64,000 nucleotides of DNA from positions 1 to 64,000 of the forward strand of contig JAKCPB010000341.1 of NCBI GenBank assembly GCA_021442155.1, given 5' to 3'. Within the stretch, counting starts at the first letter, position 1. Every line of letters begins with the position of its first letter. The notes under the pieces were generated by a model. It was given only the letters and a program-made list of their open reading frames with translations. It ran no database searches and was not told the origin of the DNA. Source of the DNA: Cymbidium sinense (lineage: Eukaryota > Streptophyta > Magnoliopsida > Asparagales > Orchidaceae). The translations under genes and the position numbers were made by a program. Below are positions 22,761-35,563 of the stretch, piece after piece.

Positions 22761-23332
22761 AGGGGATTATGGTTTAGTTTAAGGTTTTAGGGTTTAGGGT
22801 TTAGGGTTTAGGGTTTAGGGTTGTAGGTTTACGGTTAGTTTTAGGGTTTAGGGTTTGGTTTGGGTTTGTTTTTTTTTTTTTAAATTAAGTAAACTTATAA
22901 GTTTAGGTTTATTTAGTTTATTTTATTTATTTATTTTAGTTTATTTATTATTTATTTTAGTTCATTTTATTTTTTATTTTTATTTAGGTTTATTTTTATT
23001 TTTTTTATTTTATTCAGGTTTTTATTTTATTTTTATTTTATTTAGTTTTAGGTTTATTTTATTTTTATTTTAGGTTTAGTTTTTATATTATTTAGGTTTT
23101 TATTTTTTATTTTAGTTTAGGTTTCTATTTATTTTATTTTAGTTTAATTTTTAATTTTGATTTTATTTTGTTTTTAGGTTTGGGTTTTGGTTTTATTTTA
23201 TGTTTTTAATTTAATTTATTTTTATATTATATTTGGGTTTTGGTTTTTTTATTTCTTTTATTTGTATGTTTTATTTAGTTGTGGTTTAAGTTTTTAGGTT
23301 TTTAGGGTTTAGGGTTAGTTTAGGGTTTTTTT
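22761..23332 (+). repeat. Telomere-like array between the LTR element and LINE 1
   Basis: Continues the array interrupted by the LTR element. A near-canonical block (22,780-22,850) is followed by the tag AAATTAAGTAAAC (22,882-22,894) and then TTTATTTTA-rich sequence. Correcting for the 6-kb insertion, this tag lies about 1.05 kb after the one at 15,820, so the higher-order register is kept. The block ends in TTTAGGGTTTTTTT, which abuts the 3' end of LINE 1. Confidence 0.85.
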
Positions 23333-25440
23333 AGTGAAATTAGGGAATTTTTTATTGCCACTAAAAAAGTGCAAAGTCCTTAGATGGGCTAAAACTCGAA
23401 GCTAATGCTCAAAGAGCTACATTAAGTCCTAAAAGGATAATCCCCCTAACTATTACAATACTCAAGGAAAGAAAGCAAAAGAAAAACCAAAAAATCAATA
23501 GTAGAAAATCCATGTGAGCAACAACAAACTTCATTTGGTTCTTCTGATACCAACCAAATCCACCTGCAATAATCCCCTTGCCTATAAAAGAAATCTTCAA
23601 CATACTTTTGAAAGGATGAGTATAATTAAGCTAGCATAGAAAGAAAGTGCAAATAGAAGGAGTAAAGTAAAGAAAAGGCTTAGTTACAATCATCTCAAGG
23701 AGCAACACTATATCTAAGTGGCCAAACTTCAGGAGACAATTACATATAGCACTACCAGCCAAAAGAAGAAAGAGTGGGAAACATCAATGCCATCATAGCC
23801 AGCATACCTCATGTTGCCCATCATCCAAAGTCCATCATCCAGCAAGGCTGTAAAATCTTCCAAACAATAAACATAATAGCCAACCACCAAGCCACGAGAA
23901 CAACCAAGCTCAATAAGGCAGATTATCAACCAACCATCAGGGATATCAGTAATATAGTAGTAGCACCACTAAAGCCACCACCAAAAAGGAATAACAAAAT
24001 ACAAATGAGCAAGCATCATGATAGGGGTAACAACACAAACCAGAGATAAATAAGAGCAAAAATGGAAAAAAAAATTTGCTCATATCCTCCACTAACAAAG
24101 CAGAAAAAAGATCTAGTAAAAACACCCAACCTAACTACAAAAGGGGTGGGCCGCAAGGCTGACACCCAAACAGAAAAATGGGGGTCAATTGCAGCCAAGA
24201 GAGAAAAAACAAAGTAGGAGGAAACCAAAAATACAAGTCATAAAAAGAACACTAGCAAGTTCCTAGAACAATCACCAAAGGAGCAAAAAAAATTGGCCAA
24301 AATAGCCACCCCTCCAACTAACCCAGCCAGCCAATACAACAAACCAAACTAGCCAGCCAACATATCCTCCTAGCCAACCACCAAAGAAGCAAAAAACCCA
24401 AGTCAGTGTAAAAAACAACAGCTGTCATCAAGCCAAAATAAGCCAAGTCATCTCGGGAAAGGGTAAAAGCAAACTATAGTCACCAAACCCAACCAAGGCA
24501 AAAGAAAATCTGATCTAGGTAAGTAGAACAGCCAGCCAAAGATAAAAAGGTACAAATCCCAGTAAGATAAACTACAAGCCAACCAACAGAAACAACAACA
24601 ATAAAGGAACCCAACTAAGCCACTAGCACCATAGGCCAACTAACAGCCATAAAATAGCCTTCATCTAGCCAATCCAGAATAATACCCAAACCCAAAGCCA
24701 TTGCAGCCAAGAGAGGAAGGCCAATACAGGAGGAGGTTAAAACCATAACCTAGAGAAACAAAAAAAAAGTAGAAAACCAACCACCAAGCCCTAGCCAACA
24801 AAATAGAGAAAATAATAGCCGACCAACAATTTCCACCATGCCAAAATCAAGCTGAGATAAACCAAAGAATGGATAAGTCACCAACAAAAAATGAAAAAAT
24901 AGCCAAAACAACCAGCCATCCAACCATCCCAACCATCCAAAACTGCCAGCCAACCCAGCCAGCCAACAATGCCACTCTATCAACCACCACAATAGTAGAT
25001 CCAATTTAGGTAAGTTAGTAAGCAGCCTAGAAAAGAGGCAAAACCCATACAAAAAGAAAAACCTATAGCAGCCATAGGCCCAACCCAAAAGGAGGAAATA
25101 AAAAATAGCCAAGGGAAAATTATGGTAAACACCCAGCATAGACATAAGCCACCAAGTGATAGAACTAAAACAACCTAGTCGCACTTATACAACCACTGCA
25201 AAAAAAAATAACCAAAAAAAGTAAAAGATCTAAAACATAACCCAACTCAGACCAAAAAGAGAAAATAAGTAGATAGCCACACCCCAAAGAGGGTTAAACA
25301 AGGGGCAACCGAAAGCAAAAGATCATCAAAAAGCAACACCAAAAACCTAGCCAAGAATTTCTAATCTGAGATAAGGCAATCCAGTATTATCCAGATTAAC
25401 CAAACCCTTTAATAGTTTAGATAAAGTTTGGTTGTCAAAT
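23333..25440 (-). other. LINE 1 long 3' untranslated region
   Basis: Between RNase H and the 3' end lie about 2.1 kb rich in TTGG and CTGG on the sense (minus) strand, for example GGCTGGCTGGGTTGGCTGG at about 24,945-24,972. Collinear sequence follows the RNase H remnant of LINE 2 (39,656-41,250) and makes up all of LINE 3. The terminal 450 bases are best conserved ('acaattacatatagcactac' at 23,738 against 40,038 and 58,637). Open frames rich in W, G, L and F here are low-complexity shadows. Confidence 0.75.
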
Positions 25441-25454
25441 AAAATGAACTCACT

Positions 25455-25860
25455 TTAGTTGGCACCAAAGTTAGTCAAGTAATCAACACAAGCATTACCT
25501 TCATGAAGAATGTGGGAAATTTTAAAATAAACTTGAGAAAGAAGATTTTTAGTATGATTAAGAAGATAAAATAATTCAACATTCCCATTTATATTAGAAT
25601 TACGCATGAGAAGAAGCAAGAGAGCATCAACATCAATCCAGATGTTGAGGAAACCTATATTCAAAGAAATTTCAATAGCTTTATTAATAGCCATAAGCTC
25701 AACAAAAATAATAGAACAAGCTTTAAGTGGATAGGCAAAAGCACAAATGATAGTACCTTTAAAATCCCTAAGAATACCACCACAGCCATATTAATTGGAA
25801 GCAACAGAACCATCAATATTCACTTTAATCAAATTGTCTTTAGGTTTGATCCAATGGATA
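25455..25860 (-). pseudogene. LINE 1 RNase H domain (broken)
   Basis: RNase H removes the RNA strand of the RNA/DNA hybrid. On the minus strand the frame reads IKVNIDGSVASN, a stop, then YGCGGILRDFKG, VELMAINKAIEIS, IWIDVDA and HILHEGNACVDYLTNFGAN. Four acidic positions expected of RNase HI (D in NIDGS, E in VELMAI, D in WIDVD, D in CVDYL) are all present. One in-frame stop near 25,790 interrupts an otherwise continuous domain of about 130 residues, and the upstream RT is frameshifted. Of all LINE pieces in the window this is the best preserved. Confidence 0.85.
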
Positions 25861-26578
25861 TTCCTAGCACTTTTATAAGAGTCAAACTCAGGCAGAACGA
25901 TACACATTTTTTAGCCACAAATTTATAACCTCTAAACTAAATAGTACTAATAATATTGGGATTGAGAACAAGATGAATTTTTTTTTTAGTTCAAGCTAGG
26001 ATCATTTTATGGTTCATAGGAATACCATGATATTTAGCATCATTTATATCCATCCTGATGAACCATATAAAGGTAATAGCAATTAAAACATTGATTTGAC
26101 CTTTCATTGTATTTTTGAAATAGACTTCAAGAAGTTGATATAAAGAAAGAGAACCCTGAAAATAGTTGGTATTAAATAAATCTTCATATCAAAACCATAA
26201 TTTAGAAGCAATAGGACCATTGACTAAAACATGATTTACAATTTCAATATGAAAGAAATAATAGCACTTTGAAGGTAACTAAAACCCTTTAGTCCAGAGC
26301 AAAGAGTCCACAGGAATAATATTATTGAAAATCCTCCAAGCTAAAATTAAATAGGAAATGGGAATGATATTGTTCCAAAGTTTAATGAAAATATTAGAAG
26401 GGTTCTATTTATCTCTAATAAAAGTCTAAACCTCTTTAAGTACAAAGTCACCATTATAAAAAAGCTTAAAAATAATTTGGTCAAGTTTGTTAGAAGAAAT
26501 GGGGATATTTCTAAAGTTGTCAAAAGGTGAAATAGGGATATGATTGTCAAGTTTATTTTCATTCCAATTGTTATTAAG

Positions 26579-26900
26579 CTAAAAGGAATTAACTTTGATA
26601 GCAACAATAGAGTTTGTAGATAAAAGGGTGTCAATAGAGCCATTGCCAATCCAATTTTCTTGGCAAAAGAAGGAAGAACCTGACTGAATACCCCAAGATA
26701 TTAATGATTTCACAACCCATTTAATGGAGTAAAGCATTTTCCAAATCAGAGAGTCATGAAATTTATAAGCACAACTAAGGGGATGGCTACCTTGGCAATA
26801 TTTTTTCATCATAAAATGAGACCAAAGGCTATCATTCATTCTAAAATTCTACCATAGCTTATGAGAGAAGGAAGTCATGGCTTCACGAATAGGCTTGCAA
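26579..26900 (-). pseudogene. LINE 1 zf-RVT / C-terminal RT region (broken)
   Basis: The minus-strand frame 26,839-26,579 reads MNDSLWSHFMMKKYCQGSHP, then DSLIWKMLYSIKWV and ENWIGNGSID. This matches the segment between RT and RNase H in plant LINEs (NxSLWxxFMxxKYCxGxHP ... SxxWKRM ... WxxGxG). Its left continuation to about 26,350 is still protein-like but shifted in frame. Confidence 0.75.
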
Positions 26901-26979
26901 CCAAGAGCACCTTCTCCCAAAGACCACAACATTTATGCCAAGATGTTTAATGCATTATTTTGGTAGAATTATTGGAGCC

Positions 26980-27970
26980 CTAAAAAAATTTATTAAGAAA
27001 ATAATCAATTTTGATAAATGTAGCATTAGTGATAATAGTTTGAATCAAATAAAAAGAAATGGAGTTGAGAGTGCTTTTAATAATACTAAGCTTACCACTA
27101 AAGGAAAGTAAATGGAATTCCCAAACATAAACTTTATTTGAAATATTTTGAATTAGCTCGTCAAAGAGATGGGAACATTTCGAGCCTTTAAAGAGCGGAG
27201 CAACCAAGCACTTAAGAGGTAAGTGTTGATGTTTACATTTAGTGATATGCAGGATTTGATTAATGTTATTATTGGAGATACTAGAGGAAGTGATATAATA
27301 TATATTTTTATCATTGATAGAAAGGCCACTTTCTCTACCAAATTTATTTTAAAAAAACTTAAGATGCTTGATGTGATGACAAGCAGAAAATAATGAAATC
27401 ATCTACAAAACTTAAATGAAATAGGAAGACCACCAATAGTTCATAGTACATACTAAGATTATTTAAAAATAAATTAGATGCTCCTAGATAAGTACTCATA
27501 ATAATAATAATAAAGGTGAGATAAAAGATCCCCTTGATGCCATGGAAGAGGGTAAGAAACCCAAGGCTTCCCCCATTAAGAAAAATTGAAAAGTAGGAAT
27601 TATTAATATAATTTTTAATAAGAAAAATAAATTTATCAAAAACCCAAATAAATTCAGAATATGAAAGAAGAAATCCAAAGAGTTGTTATCAAAGCTTTTG
27701 GTAATATCTAATTTGAAAAGAATGTTGCCACCTCTAGTCTTGGCATCAAGATCATGAATTAATTCTTGGGCAAGTAAAATATTGTCGAAATGGTTCTACC
27801 TCTAACAAACCAATTTGGTTGAGAGAGATAATTCTAGTAAGGGACCAAGTTTTGTAAGAAATTTTAGAAATAAGCTTATGAAAAGGTGCAAAGATTAATA
27901 GGTCTAAAATCAACATTACTAGATTATCTTCATGTATGAGAATAGTATAAGTACTAGAAAAATATCTAGA
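26980..27970 (-). pseudogene. LINE 1 reverse transcriptase domain (broken)
   Basis: RT copies the element's RNA into DNA at the target. On the minus strand, in order: RPINLC (about 27,905), then a QxGxxxGR-like region; DLDAKTRGG and FKLDITKSFDN (about 27,690-27,760), the usual LKLDxxKAFD motif with the first catalytic aspartate; GFLPSS.. and FISP (about 27,500-27,560), matching GxxQGDPLSP with gaps; FVDDFIIFC (27,380-27,409), the catalytic box; ESGLSIN (about 27,310); then APLFKGSKCSHLFDELIQ (27,150-27,205) and LLSFSGKLSIIKSTLNSI, the thumb/linker of L1 RT. The box reads FVDD where LINE 2 has FADD. Several frameshifts join these pieces. Confidence 0.85.
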
Positions 27971-27975
27971 AAATA

Positions 27976-28740
27976 GGGTTAGGTTAGATAGGGTTTTGTT
28001 GGGTTAGTGGTGATTTGATAGATGGTATGGTCAGGGTAGTATTATTTTAGGTTAAGGTTAAGAGTCAAGATATTGGTCTGAGTTTAAATAGGAGCCATCA
28101 GGTCATTTCAGGGTCAGATTTTCAATCAGACCAGTTCAGGTCAGTAATATTTCAGGTCAGGGTCATTATCAGATAGGCCAGATAGGTTTTAGGTCAGATC
28201 AGATTAGATTTCATTCAGGCCAGGAAGGTCATTTAATTATCAGATCAGGAATTTATCAAGTTTTAATTCAGTAAGGTCAGTAGATTTGATTTTCATCAGG
28301 TCATCATTATTCATATTTATTTAGTTAGGTCAGTTTTTAGTAAACTAAATCATTTTCAGAATATAATCATATTCAGATATAAGATTAGTTTCAGTAGGTT
28401 ATCATTTAAAATCAAGGCCAAATCAGCTTATCAGACCATCAGTAGTTAAATTTATCAGAATCAAAGGTTTCAGATTATATTTTAAGTGTCAAAGATCAGA
28501 AAACTTTTAGGTTCAGTTTCAGTCAGTTAAGTCAGGGTCAATATAAGTTAGATAGGTCAGGTTTATTTAGTTAGTTATTTTAGTATTAAAATTTCAGGTC
28601 AAGATTCAGTGAAGAGTTTTAAGTTAGGTCAGTGGTAGGTGGTTCATTGGGAATTTGGTATATAGGTTTTATTTAGGTTTAAGATCAAGGGTAGGATTTA
28701 TGATAGATTTAGGTCATTAGGTAGTAGATATGATTTTATT
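27976..28740 (+). repeat. TCAGG-rich variant telomere-like block
   Basis: After the truncated 5' side of LINE 1 the sequence opens with GGGTTAGG words. It then turns into AGGTCAG, TCAGGTCAG and GATCAGATTAG words up to the tag at 28,750. It has the spacing of TTTAGG repeats with many T-to-C differences. It occupies the place where a near-canonical TTTAGGG block normally precedes the tag. Confidence 0.6.
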
Positions 28741-31700
28741 TTTTATTTTAAATTAAGCAAACCAAGGGTAAGTTAATTTATTTATTATTTATTTTATTTT
28801 TTTATTTAGTTTATTATTTAGGTTTTTATTATTTTTTTATTTTATTTATTTTAGGTTTATGTTTATTTTTATTTTAGGTTATTTTTATTTTATTTAAGTT
28901 TTATATTATTTTAGGGTTTATTTATTTATTTTAGTTTATTTTTTTTATTTTATTTATTTTAGGTTTGGGGTTGAGGTTTAGGTTTTAGTTATATTTATTT
29001 TATTTTAATTTTATTTTATTTCAATTTATTTATTTATTTATTTTTAGGTTTTATTTAGTTTAGGCTTAGATTTTAGCTTTTATGATTTAGGGTTTTAGTC
29101 AGCATTTAGATTTTTTATAGGGTTTAAGATTTAGGGTTTAGGGTTTAGAGTAGGGTTGGGTTTTGGGTAGGGTTTTGGGTATTGTAGGTTTAGATTTGGT
29201 TTATGATTTTGTAAGTTTAGTTTTACTAATCAAGGTTAGGGTTTTATTTTTATTTTATTTTATTAATCATTTAGGGTCAGTTGGATTTGGGTATAGTTTA
29301 GTTTAGGTATATTTAGTATAGTTTATTTTAACATATTTAGTTTATTATTTATTTTATTAGGTTTTTAATTTTATTTAGTTTAGTTTATTTTAGGTATTTA
29401 TTTATTTAGATTTATTTTAGAATAAGTAGTTAGTTTATGTTTTTAGTTTAGTTTATTTTAATTTAGGTTTATTTTATTTGGTAGGCTTAGGTTTTAATAT
29501 TTTTAGGTTTTAGGGTATTTTGGGTATTTTTATTTTAAGTTTAGTTTATGCTTATTTTAACATTATTAGGGTTAGTTTATTAGAGGATTAGGTTTATGTT
29601 TATTAATAGTTTAATTTAGTTTAGGTTTAAGTTTATTTCTTTATTTATTTAGGTTTAGTTTTAGATATAGTAGGTTTGTTTTTTTTATTTATTTTTTATT
29701 TTTTAGTATATTTTATTTATTTTATTTAGTTTTTATCTATTTTATTTTAGATTTATTTTATTTTATTTTACATTTAGTTTTATTTTATATAGGTTATTTT
29801 CAGATTATATTATTTTTAGTTTAGTTTAGTATTTATTAATTTTATTTTGTTTATTTTTATTTTATTTTATATTTTATTTTAGGTTCTAGGTTTAGGTTTT
29901 AGTTTTAGAATTTATTTTATTTTATTTTATTTTATTTTTATTTATTTAGGTTTAGGATTTATTTATTTTATTTATTTAGTTTTAATTTTAGTTTGTTTGG
30001 GGATTTTTAGTTTTGTGGGTTTGGGTTAGGGTTGTGGTCTAGGTTTTGGGTCATGATCTGGGTAGGGTTTAGGGTAAGATTTGTGGAGGTCAGGATTTAG
30101 GGTTTAGGGCCCAGGTTTTTGGTAGGGTTGGTGGATTAGGTCAGGTATGGTTTTAATTTTTATTATCTTTATTTTAAAATGAGCAAACATGCAGGTTTAG
30201 GTTTATTTAGTTTATTTTAATTTATTTTAGTTTATTTTATTTTATATTCAGATTTAGTTTTATTTATTTTCTATTTAGTTTTATTTAGTTTTATATTTAT
30301 TTTATTTTATTTTAAGTTTATTTTTATTTTATGTTTAGTTTTATTTATTTTTATTTTAGGTTTATTTATTTTATTTTATTAGTTTTATTTTATATTTTAT
30401 TTAGGTAGTTTGTTTAGTTTATTTTTTATTTTTTTTATTTATTAGGTTTATTAATTTATTTAGGTTTATTTTTATGATTAGGCTCAGGAGGTCAGTATAG
30501 GGTTTAAGATTTAGGTAGGCCTTATTAGGTAGTAGGGTTTAGAGAGGGTGTAGGTAGGGTGTTAGGTGGCCCAGGGTGGCCCAGGGTTTAGGTTTATTTA
30601 TTTTTTTAGGGTTGGGGTTTAGCTCAGGTTAGCTCAGCTTAGGGTTTAGGGTATGGCCCAGTCAGGGTTTAGTTTATGGTCAAAGTTTTTTAATCAAAGA
30701 TGTTATTTTAAGTTTTATTTATTTTATTTTATTTTAGTTTATTATGTTTTTTATTTTATTTTATTTATATCATTTATTATTTTTTAGTTTAGTTTATTTA
30801 TTTTATTTTGTTGTTTTACATTTAGTTTATTTTTTTTAGTTTTATTTTTAATTTATTATTTTATTTAGTTTTAGTTTAGGTTTAGTTTATTTAGTTTAGG
30901 TTTTTTATTTATTTTATTTACTTTATTTTAGTTAGGTTCTGTATTTTATTTTGTTTTATTTTAGGTTTTATTTTTTTTATTTTTATTAATTATTTTTTCA
31001 ATTATTTTAGGTTTATTTTTTAGGTTTTATTTTTTTTTATTTATTTATTTTTTTTTTAGGTTTTAGGTTTTTTATTTAGTTTTAATTTATTTTATTTAGG
31101 TTTATTTTATTTTTTATTTTATGTTTAGTTTTATTTTATTTTATTTTTTTATTTTAGGTTTATTTTATCTTTTTTAGTTTATTTTATTTATTTTTGTTTT
31201 ATTTTTTAATTTTATTTTTTATTTATTTATAGGTTTAGTTTATGTTTTTATTTATTTATTTTTTTATTATAGCTTTTTTTTTATTTATTTTAGGTTTTAT
31301 TTAATTTAGTTTTTTTATTTTAGTTTAGGGTTTAGGGATATTGTTTTGGTTTTATTTTGTTTAGGGTTATTTAGGGTTTAGGGTTTAATTTATTTTATTT
31401 ATTTATTTATTATTTTATGGTTTAAGGTTTATGGTTGGGTTTTTTTTTTATTTTGATATTTTGATTTTTGATTTTTTTTATTTGTATTTTTTAGGTTTAT
31501 TTTAGTTTATTTTTTTATTTTAGTTTATTTTATTATTTATTTTATTTAAGTTTATTTTATTATTTTTTTATTCAAGTTTTATTTATTTTATTTTATTTTT
31601 TTTAGTTTTTAGTTTATTTTTTATTTTAGTTTATTTTATTTTTATTTATTTTATTTATTTTTAAGTTTAAGTTAGTATGTTTTATTTTATTTTATTTTAT

Positions 31701-34700
31701 TTTATTTTATTTTATTTATTTATTTATTTTATTTATTTTTATTTTATTTTGGTTATTTATTATTATTTTATTTTAGTTTTAGGTTTATTTATATTATTAT
31801 AGTTTATTTTAGTTTAGTTATAGTAGTATTTTTTTTTAGGGTATTAATATTTTAGTTTATTTAGGGTTTTATGTTTTAAATTAGTTTATATTTAGTTTAT
31901 TTATTTTATATTTAGGTTTTTTATTATTATTAGTTTATTTTATTTATTTTATTTTATTTTAGTTTTAGGTTTATATTTTTATTAGTTTTATTTTTTTTAT
32001 TTTATTTTTAGGTTTAATTTTTTTATTTTATTTTAGGTTTATTTTAAGTTTTATTATTTTATTTAGCTAGGTTTTATTTTATTTAATTTTATGATTTTAT
32101 TTTTAGTTTATGTTTTTATTTTATTTATTTTATTTTATTTAGTTTAGGTTTTTGTTTAGGTTTAGGTTTATTTATTTTATTAGTTTATTTTTTTTATTTA
32201 GTTTATTTTATTTTTTATTTTAAGTTTAGTTTTTTTTTTAGTTTTATTTTATTTTTTTTTATTATTTTATTTTTATTTTTAGTTTATTTTTTTGACTTTT
32301 ATTTTAGTTTTATTTTATTTTTTTAGTTTATTTTATTTTACATTTAGTTTTATATATTTTAGGTTTTTTATTTTTTTTAAGTTTATTTATTTTTATTATT
32401 TAGTTTTATCATTATTAGTTTTATTATATTAGGTAGGTTTATTTTATCTTATATTTATTTTATAGGTCAGGTATTTTATTTAGATTTTACTCAGTTTAAG
32501 TTTAGGTTTGGAGTGGCCCAGGGTTTGTTCCCAGTTTCAGGGTCAGGTGTGGTAGGGCCTTATGAGTCAGGTTGGTTAGGTTTAGGGTTTCAGTTTTTTA
32601 GAGAGTTTAGGGTTAGGTTTTAGGTTTAGGGTTTAGTTTAGGTTAGTTGTAGGATGGTTTAGGGAGGGTTTTAAACATTTTTTTTTATTTAGATATTAGG
32701 GTGTGTTTAGTGTTGTGAGGAGCTCCATGTTTAGGGTTTAGGGTTTATGGTTAGAATTAGGTCTTTAGGGTTTGTTTTTTTTTTTTAATTAAGAAACCAT
32801 ATGTTTAGTTTATTAAGTTTATTTAGGTTATTTTTTATTTATTTTAGTTTATTATATTTTTATTTTTTTATTTATTTATCTTTATTTTTTTTTAATTTAG
32901 TTTATTTATTTTATTTTAATTTGTTTATTTAATTTATTTTAGTGTAAGATTTTATAATTTATTTTATTTATTTTAGTGTTTAGGTTTAGTTTATTTAGTT
33001 TAGGTTTAGGTTTATTTATTTTAGTTTACCTTTATTTTAGTTAGGTTTGGGTGTATTTTATTTTGTTTTATTTTAGGTTTTTTATTTTATTATTTTTGGT
33101 TTTATTTATTTATTTTCAATTTTATTTTAGGTTTATTTTTTAGGTTTTATTTATTTTAATGTTTATTTTTTTTTCTAGGTTTAGATTTTTTATTTATTTT
33201 AATTTATTTTATTTTAGGTATTTATTTTATTTATGTAGTTTTATTTAGGTTTTATTTTAGGTTTTATAGTTTAGTTTAGGTTTTATGTATTTTATTTAGA
33301 TTTGTTTATTTTATATTTTATTTTAGTAGACAAGGTTTAAGGGCCTAGTTTAGTTTATTTATTATTTTTTATTTAGCTTTAGGTTTCATTTATTTTGTTT
33401 AGGTTTTATATTTAGGTTTAGTGTGGAGTGGGTTCATAGTAGGCCCAGGTGATAGGTAGGGTTTAGGATTTAGGGTCAGGGTTTAGGTAGGATAGGGTTT
33501 AGGCTCATGGTTTAGTGGTTAGTTTAATGTTTAGGGTCATTAGGGTTTTTTTATATGATATTTTGATATTTTGATTTTTTTAAATTATGTAAACTAGGTT
33601 TTAGGTTTATTTAGTTTATTTTATTTAGTTTATTTTATTTATTTTATTTAAGTTTACTTTTATTAACATTTTTATTCAAGTTTTATTTAATTTTTTTATT
33701 TTATTTTATTTTAGGTTTTTTTAAGTTTAATTTTTATTTTATTTAGTTTTTTTAGTTTAGTTTAAGTTTTTTGTTTATTTTATTTTAGTTTAATTTTTAA
33801 TTTTATTTCATCTTTAGGTTTAGGTTTTAGTTTATGTTTTTATTTTATTTTACTTTTATTTTATTTTTTAAATTTTGTTATTTATTTTATTTTAGTTTTA
33901 TTTAGTTTTAGTTTTGGATTTTTTAGCTTTGTGAACTTTTGTGGTTTGGTTTAGCTCATGGTTTGGGTTTAGGGTTATAGATTTGTCTAGGTCACTTCAG
34001 GGTTTAGGTCAGGTCACTAGGTTTGTGGCCTAGGTTTGGGCTTTAGTTTTTAGGGTTTTTTTTTTTAAATTAAGCAAAACCAAGAGGTTTTAGTTTATTT
34101 AGTTTATTTTATTTTATTTATTTAGCTTTATTTTATTATTTATATTTATTTATTTTATGTTTATTTATTTTAGTTTTTTTTTTAGTTTATGTTTTTAGCT
34201 TTGTTTTATTTTATTTAATTTTTTAGGTTTATTTTATTTTTATTTTTTAGGTTTAGTTTTAAGTTTTATTTTATTTTTTAGGTTTAGGTTAGGTTTTATT
34301 TTTAGGTTTAATTATGATTTATTTTTTAGTTTATGTTTTGGTTTTATTTTAATTATTATATTTTATTTTAGTTTAGTTTATTAGTTTATTTATTTTAGTT
34401 TAGTTTATTTTTTGTTTTAGCTTTAGGTTTATTTTATTTTTATTTTAGGTTTAAGTTTTAGTTTAGGGTTTAGATTTTATTTTTTATTTATTTTGTTTTA
34501 TTTTTAGGTATTATTTAGGTTTTATTTATTTAGTTTTATTTTATATTTTAGGTTTATTATTTTTTATTTTACATTTAGGTTTATTATATTTAGGCCTTTT
34601 ATTTTAAGTTTATTTTATTTTAGTTTAGTTAATTTTATTTATCTTATCTTTTTTAGTTTGATCTTATCTTATTAGTATTTAGTGAGTTTATTTATCTATT

Positions 34701-35114
34701 TATCTTGGTAGATTATTTATATTTTATAGCCCAGTTTGGTTGTTTTGGTGGCCCAGGGCTCAGGGAGCTCAGGGCCTGGGTCAGTGGCCTGGGGCTGGGC
34801 TCAGATTTAGCCCAGGTTGGCCTGGCCCAGGGCCTAGGGTAGGGTATGGCTCAGGGCCAGTGCTCAGGGGGCCTAGGGTTTTAGTGTAGGGTCTGTTTAG
34901 GTTTGGGGTGGTCAGGCCTGGGTTTATGATTTAGTTTAAGGTTTAAGGTTTGGGTTTAGGGTTTCACTTAGTTTAGGTTTAGGTTTAGGGTTTAGAGTTT
35001 AGGGTTTTAGGGTTTAGGTTTTGAGTTAGGTTTGGGGTTTAGGTTTAGGTTTTTTGTTCATGTTTAGTTTTTTAGGTTTTGGGTTTAGGTTTTAGTTTAG
35101 GTTTAGGGTTTATG
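28741..35114 (+). repeat. Degenerate TTTAGGG-derived array (central part)
   Basis: Same word composition and G-strand orientation as the left array. Tags of the AATTAAGTAAAC type lie at about 28,750, 30,176, 32,787, 33,582 and 34,067, each followed by 'tttatttagtttatttt'. TTTATTTTA-rich blocks dominate, and the blocks just before the tags contain GGG-rich or CCCAGGG-type sequence (30,000-30,130; 30,480-30,680; 32,510-32,760; 33,420-33,540; 33,930-34,050). No gene is present. Confidence 0.85.
34728..34925 (+). repeat. GC-rich GGCCCAGGG variant island
   Basis: About 200 bases of GCCCAGGG, CTCAGGG and CCTAGGG words embedded in the AT-rich telomere-like array and returning to TTTAGGG on the right. 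CCCAGGG differs from TTTAGGG by three T-to-C changes. Confidence 0.7.
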
Positions 35115-35563
35115 TTTTTTTTAACAGAGAATAAATTTAGAGTCAACATTTCTTCTTTTGATTTCATCAACCAAGTAACACACCAAGTTTTCTAAGAGAT
35201 AAGCGATGACATAGATAAAAAAAGAGCACGCATAGAGCAAATACAAAACCCAAGATAACTAGAAACATCTCTACTATAAAGACACAATTTCATAAGCAGT
35301 TCTGATTCGGTTCGGTCGTTCCCATCAACCACCCCTCCTCGAAAAGGGATCCACCATCATATCCCCGATCACTCCTCGTCTGCCACCACCATGGCTATAA
35401 CCTCCATTGTTAATCCCGCCTCCATAACCACCACTGCTCCGACCACCACCTCCGTGCCCACTAGCACCTCCAAATCCCCGACCACCACCAGATAACCAGA
35501 TCCCTGCCTCCACCATCTCAACTAAGCTTGGTTGATGGTTTGCCGCCAAGGCTCTTCCCATTC
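35115..35563 (-). pseudogene. GRP pseudogene 1: glycine-rich RNA-binding protein 3' fragment
   Basis: The minus strand starts at an AATGGGAAGAGCC junction with telomere-like repeat. It reads a degenerate NGK-L-G segment, then a Gly-rich stretch (SGGGRGFGGASGHGGGG, YGGGINNGGYSHGGG), then a 3' UTR ending in A8 (T run 35,115-35,122 on plus). Plant GR-RBPs of the GRP7/GRP8 type have an RRM ending in MNGxxLDGRxITVNEAQSR followed by such a Gly-rich tail. Most of the RRM is absent. The 78-codon open frame at 35,325-35,561 starts at a chance ATG within this fragment. No introns are seen, and the poly(A) end indicates a retro-copied mRNA. Confidence 0.75.

Larger units (their letters stand above)
23333..27975 (-). 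mobile_element. LINE 1: 5'-truncated L1-type retrotransposon
   Basis: Reading the minus strand, the element begins inside the reverse transcriptase domain (about 27,970). It runs through RT, a zinc-binding RT C-terminal region and RNase H to a long 3' untranslated region that ends at 23,333, beside a T7 run on plus (the poly(A) complement). ORF1 and the endonuclease domain are missing. The 5' break at about 27,975 passes straight into GGGTTAGG-type sequence. Order and motifs are those of plant L1 LINEs with an RNase H domain. It is inactive through stops and frameshifts. Homologous copies lie at 39,656-~43,610 and, UTR only, at 58,126-59,985. Confidence 0.85.

Noticed and set aside
35325..35561. 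Possible intact small glycine-rich protein gene
   Set aside because: It is one of four truncated retro-copies, lacks most of the RRM, and starts at a chance ATG inside the fragment.
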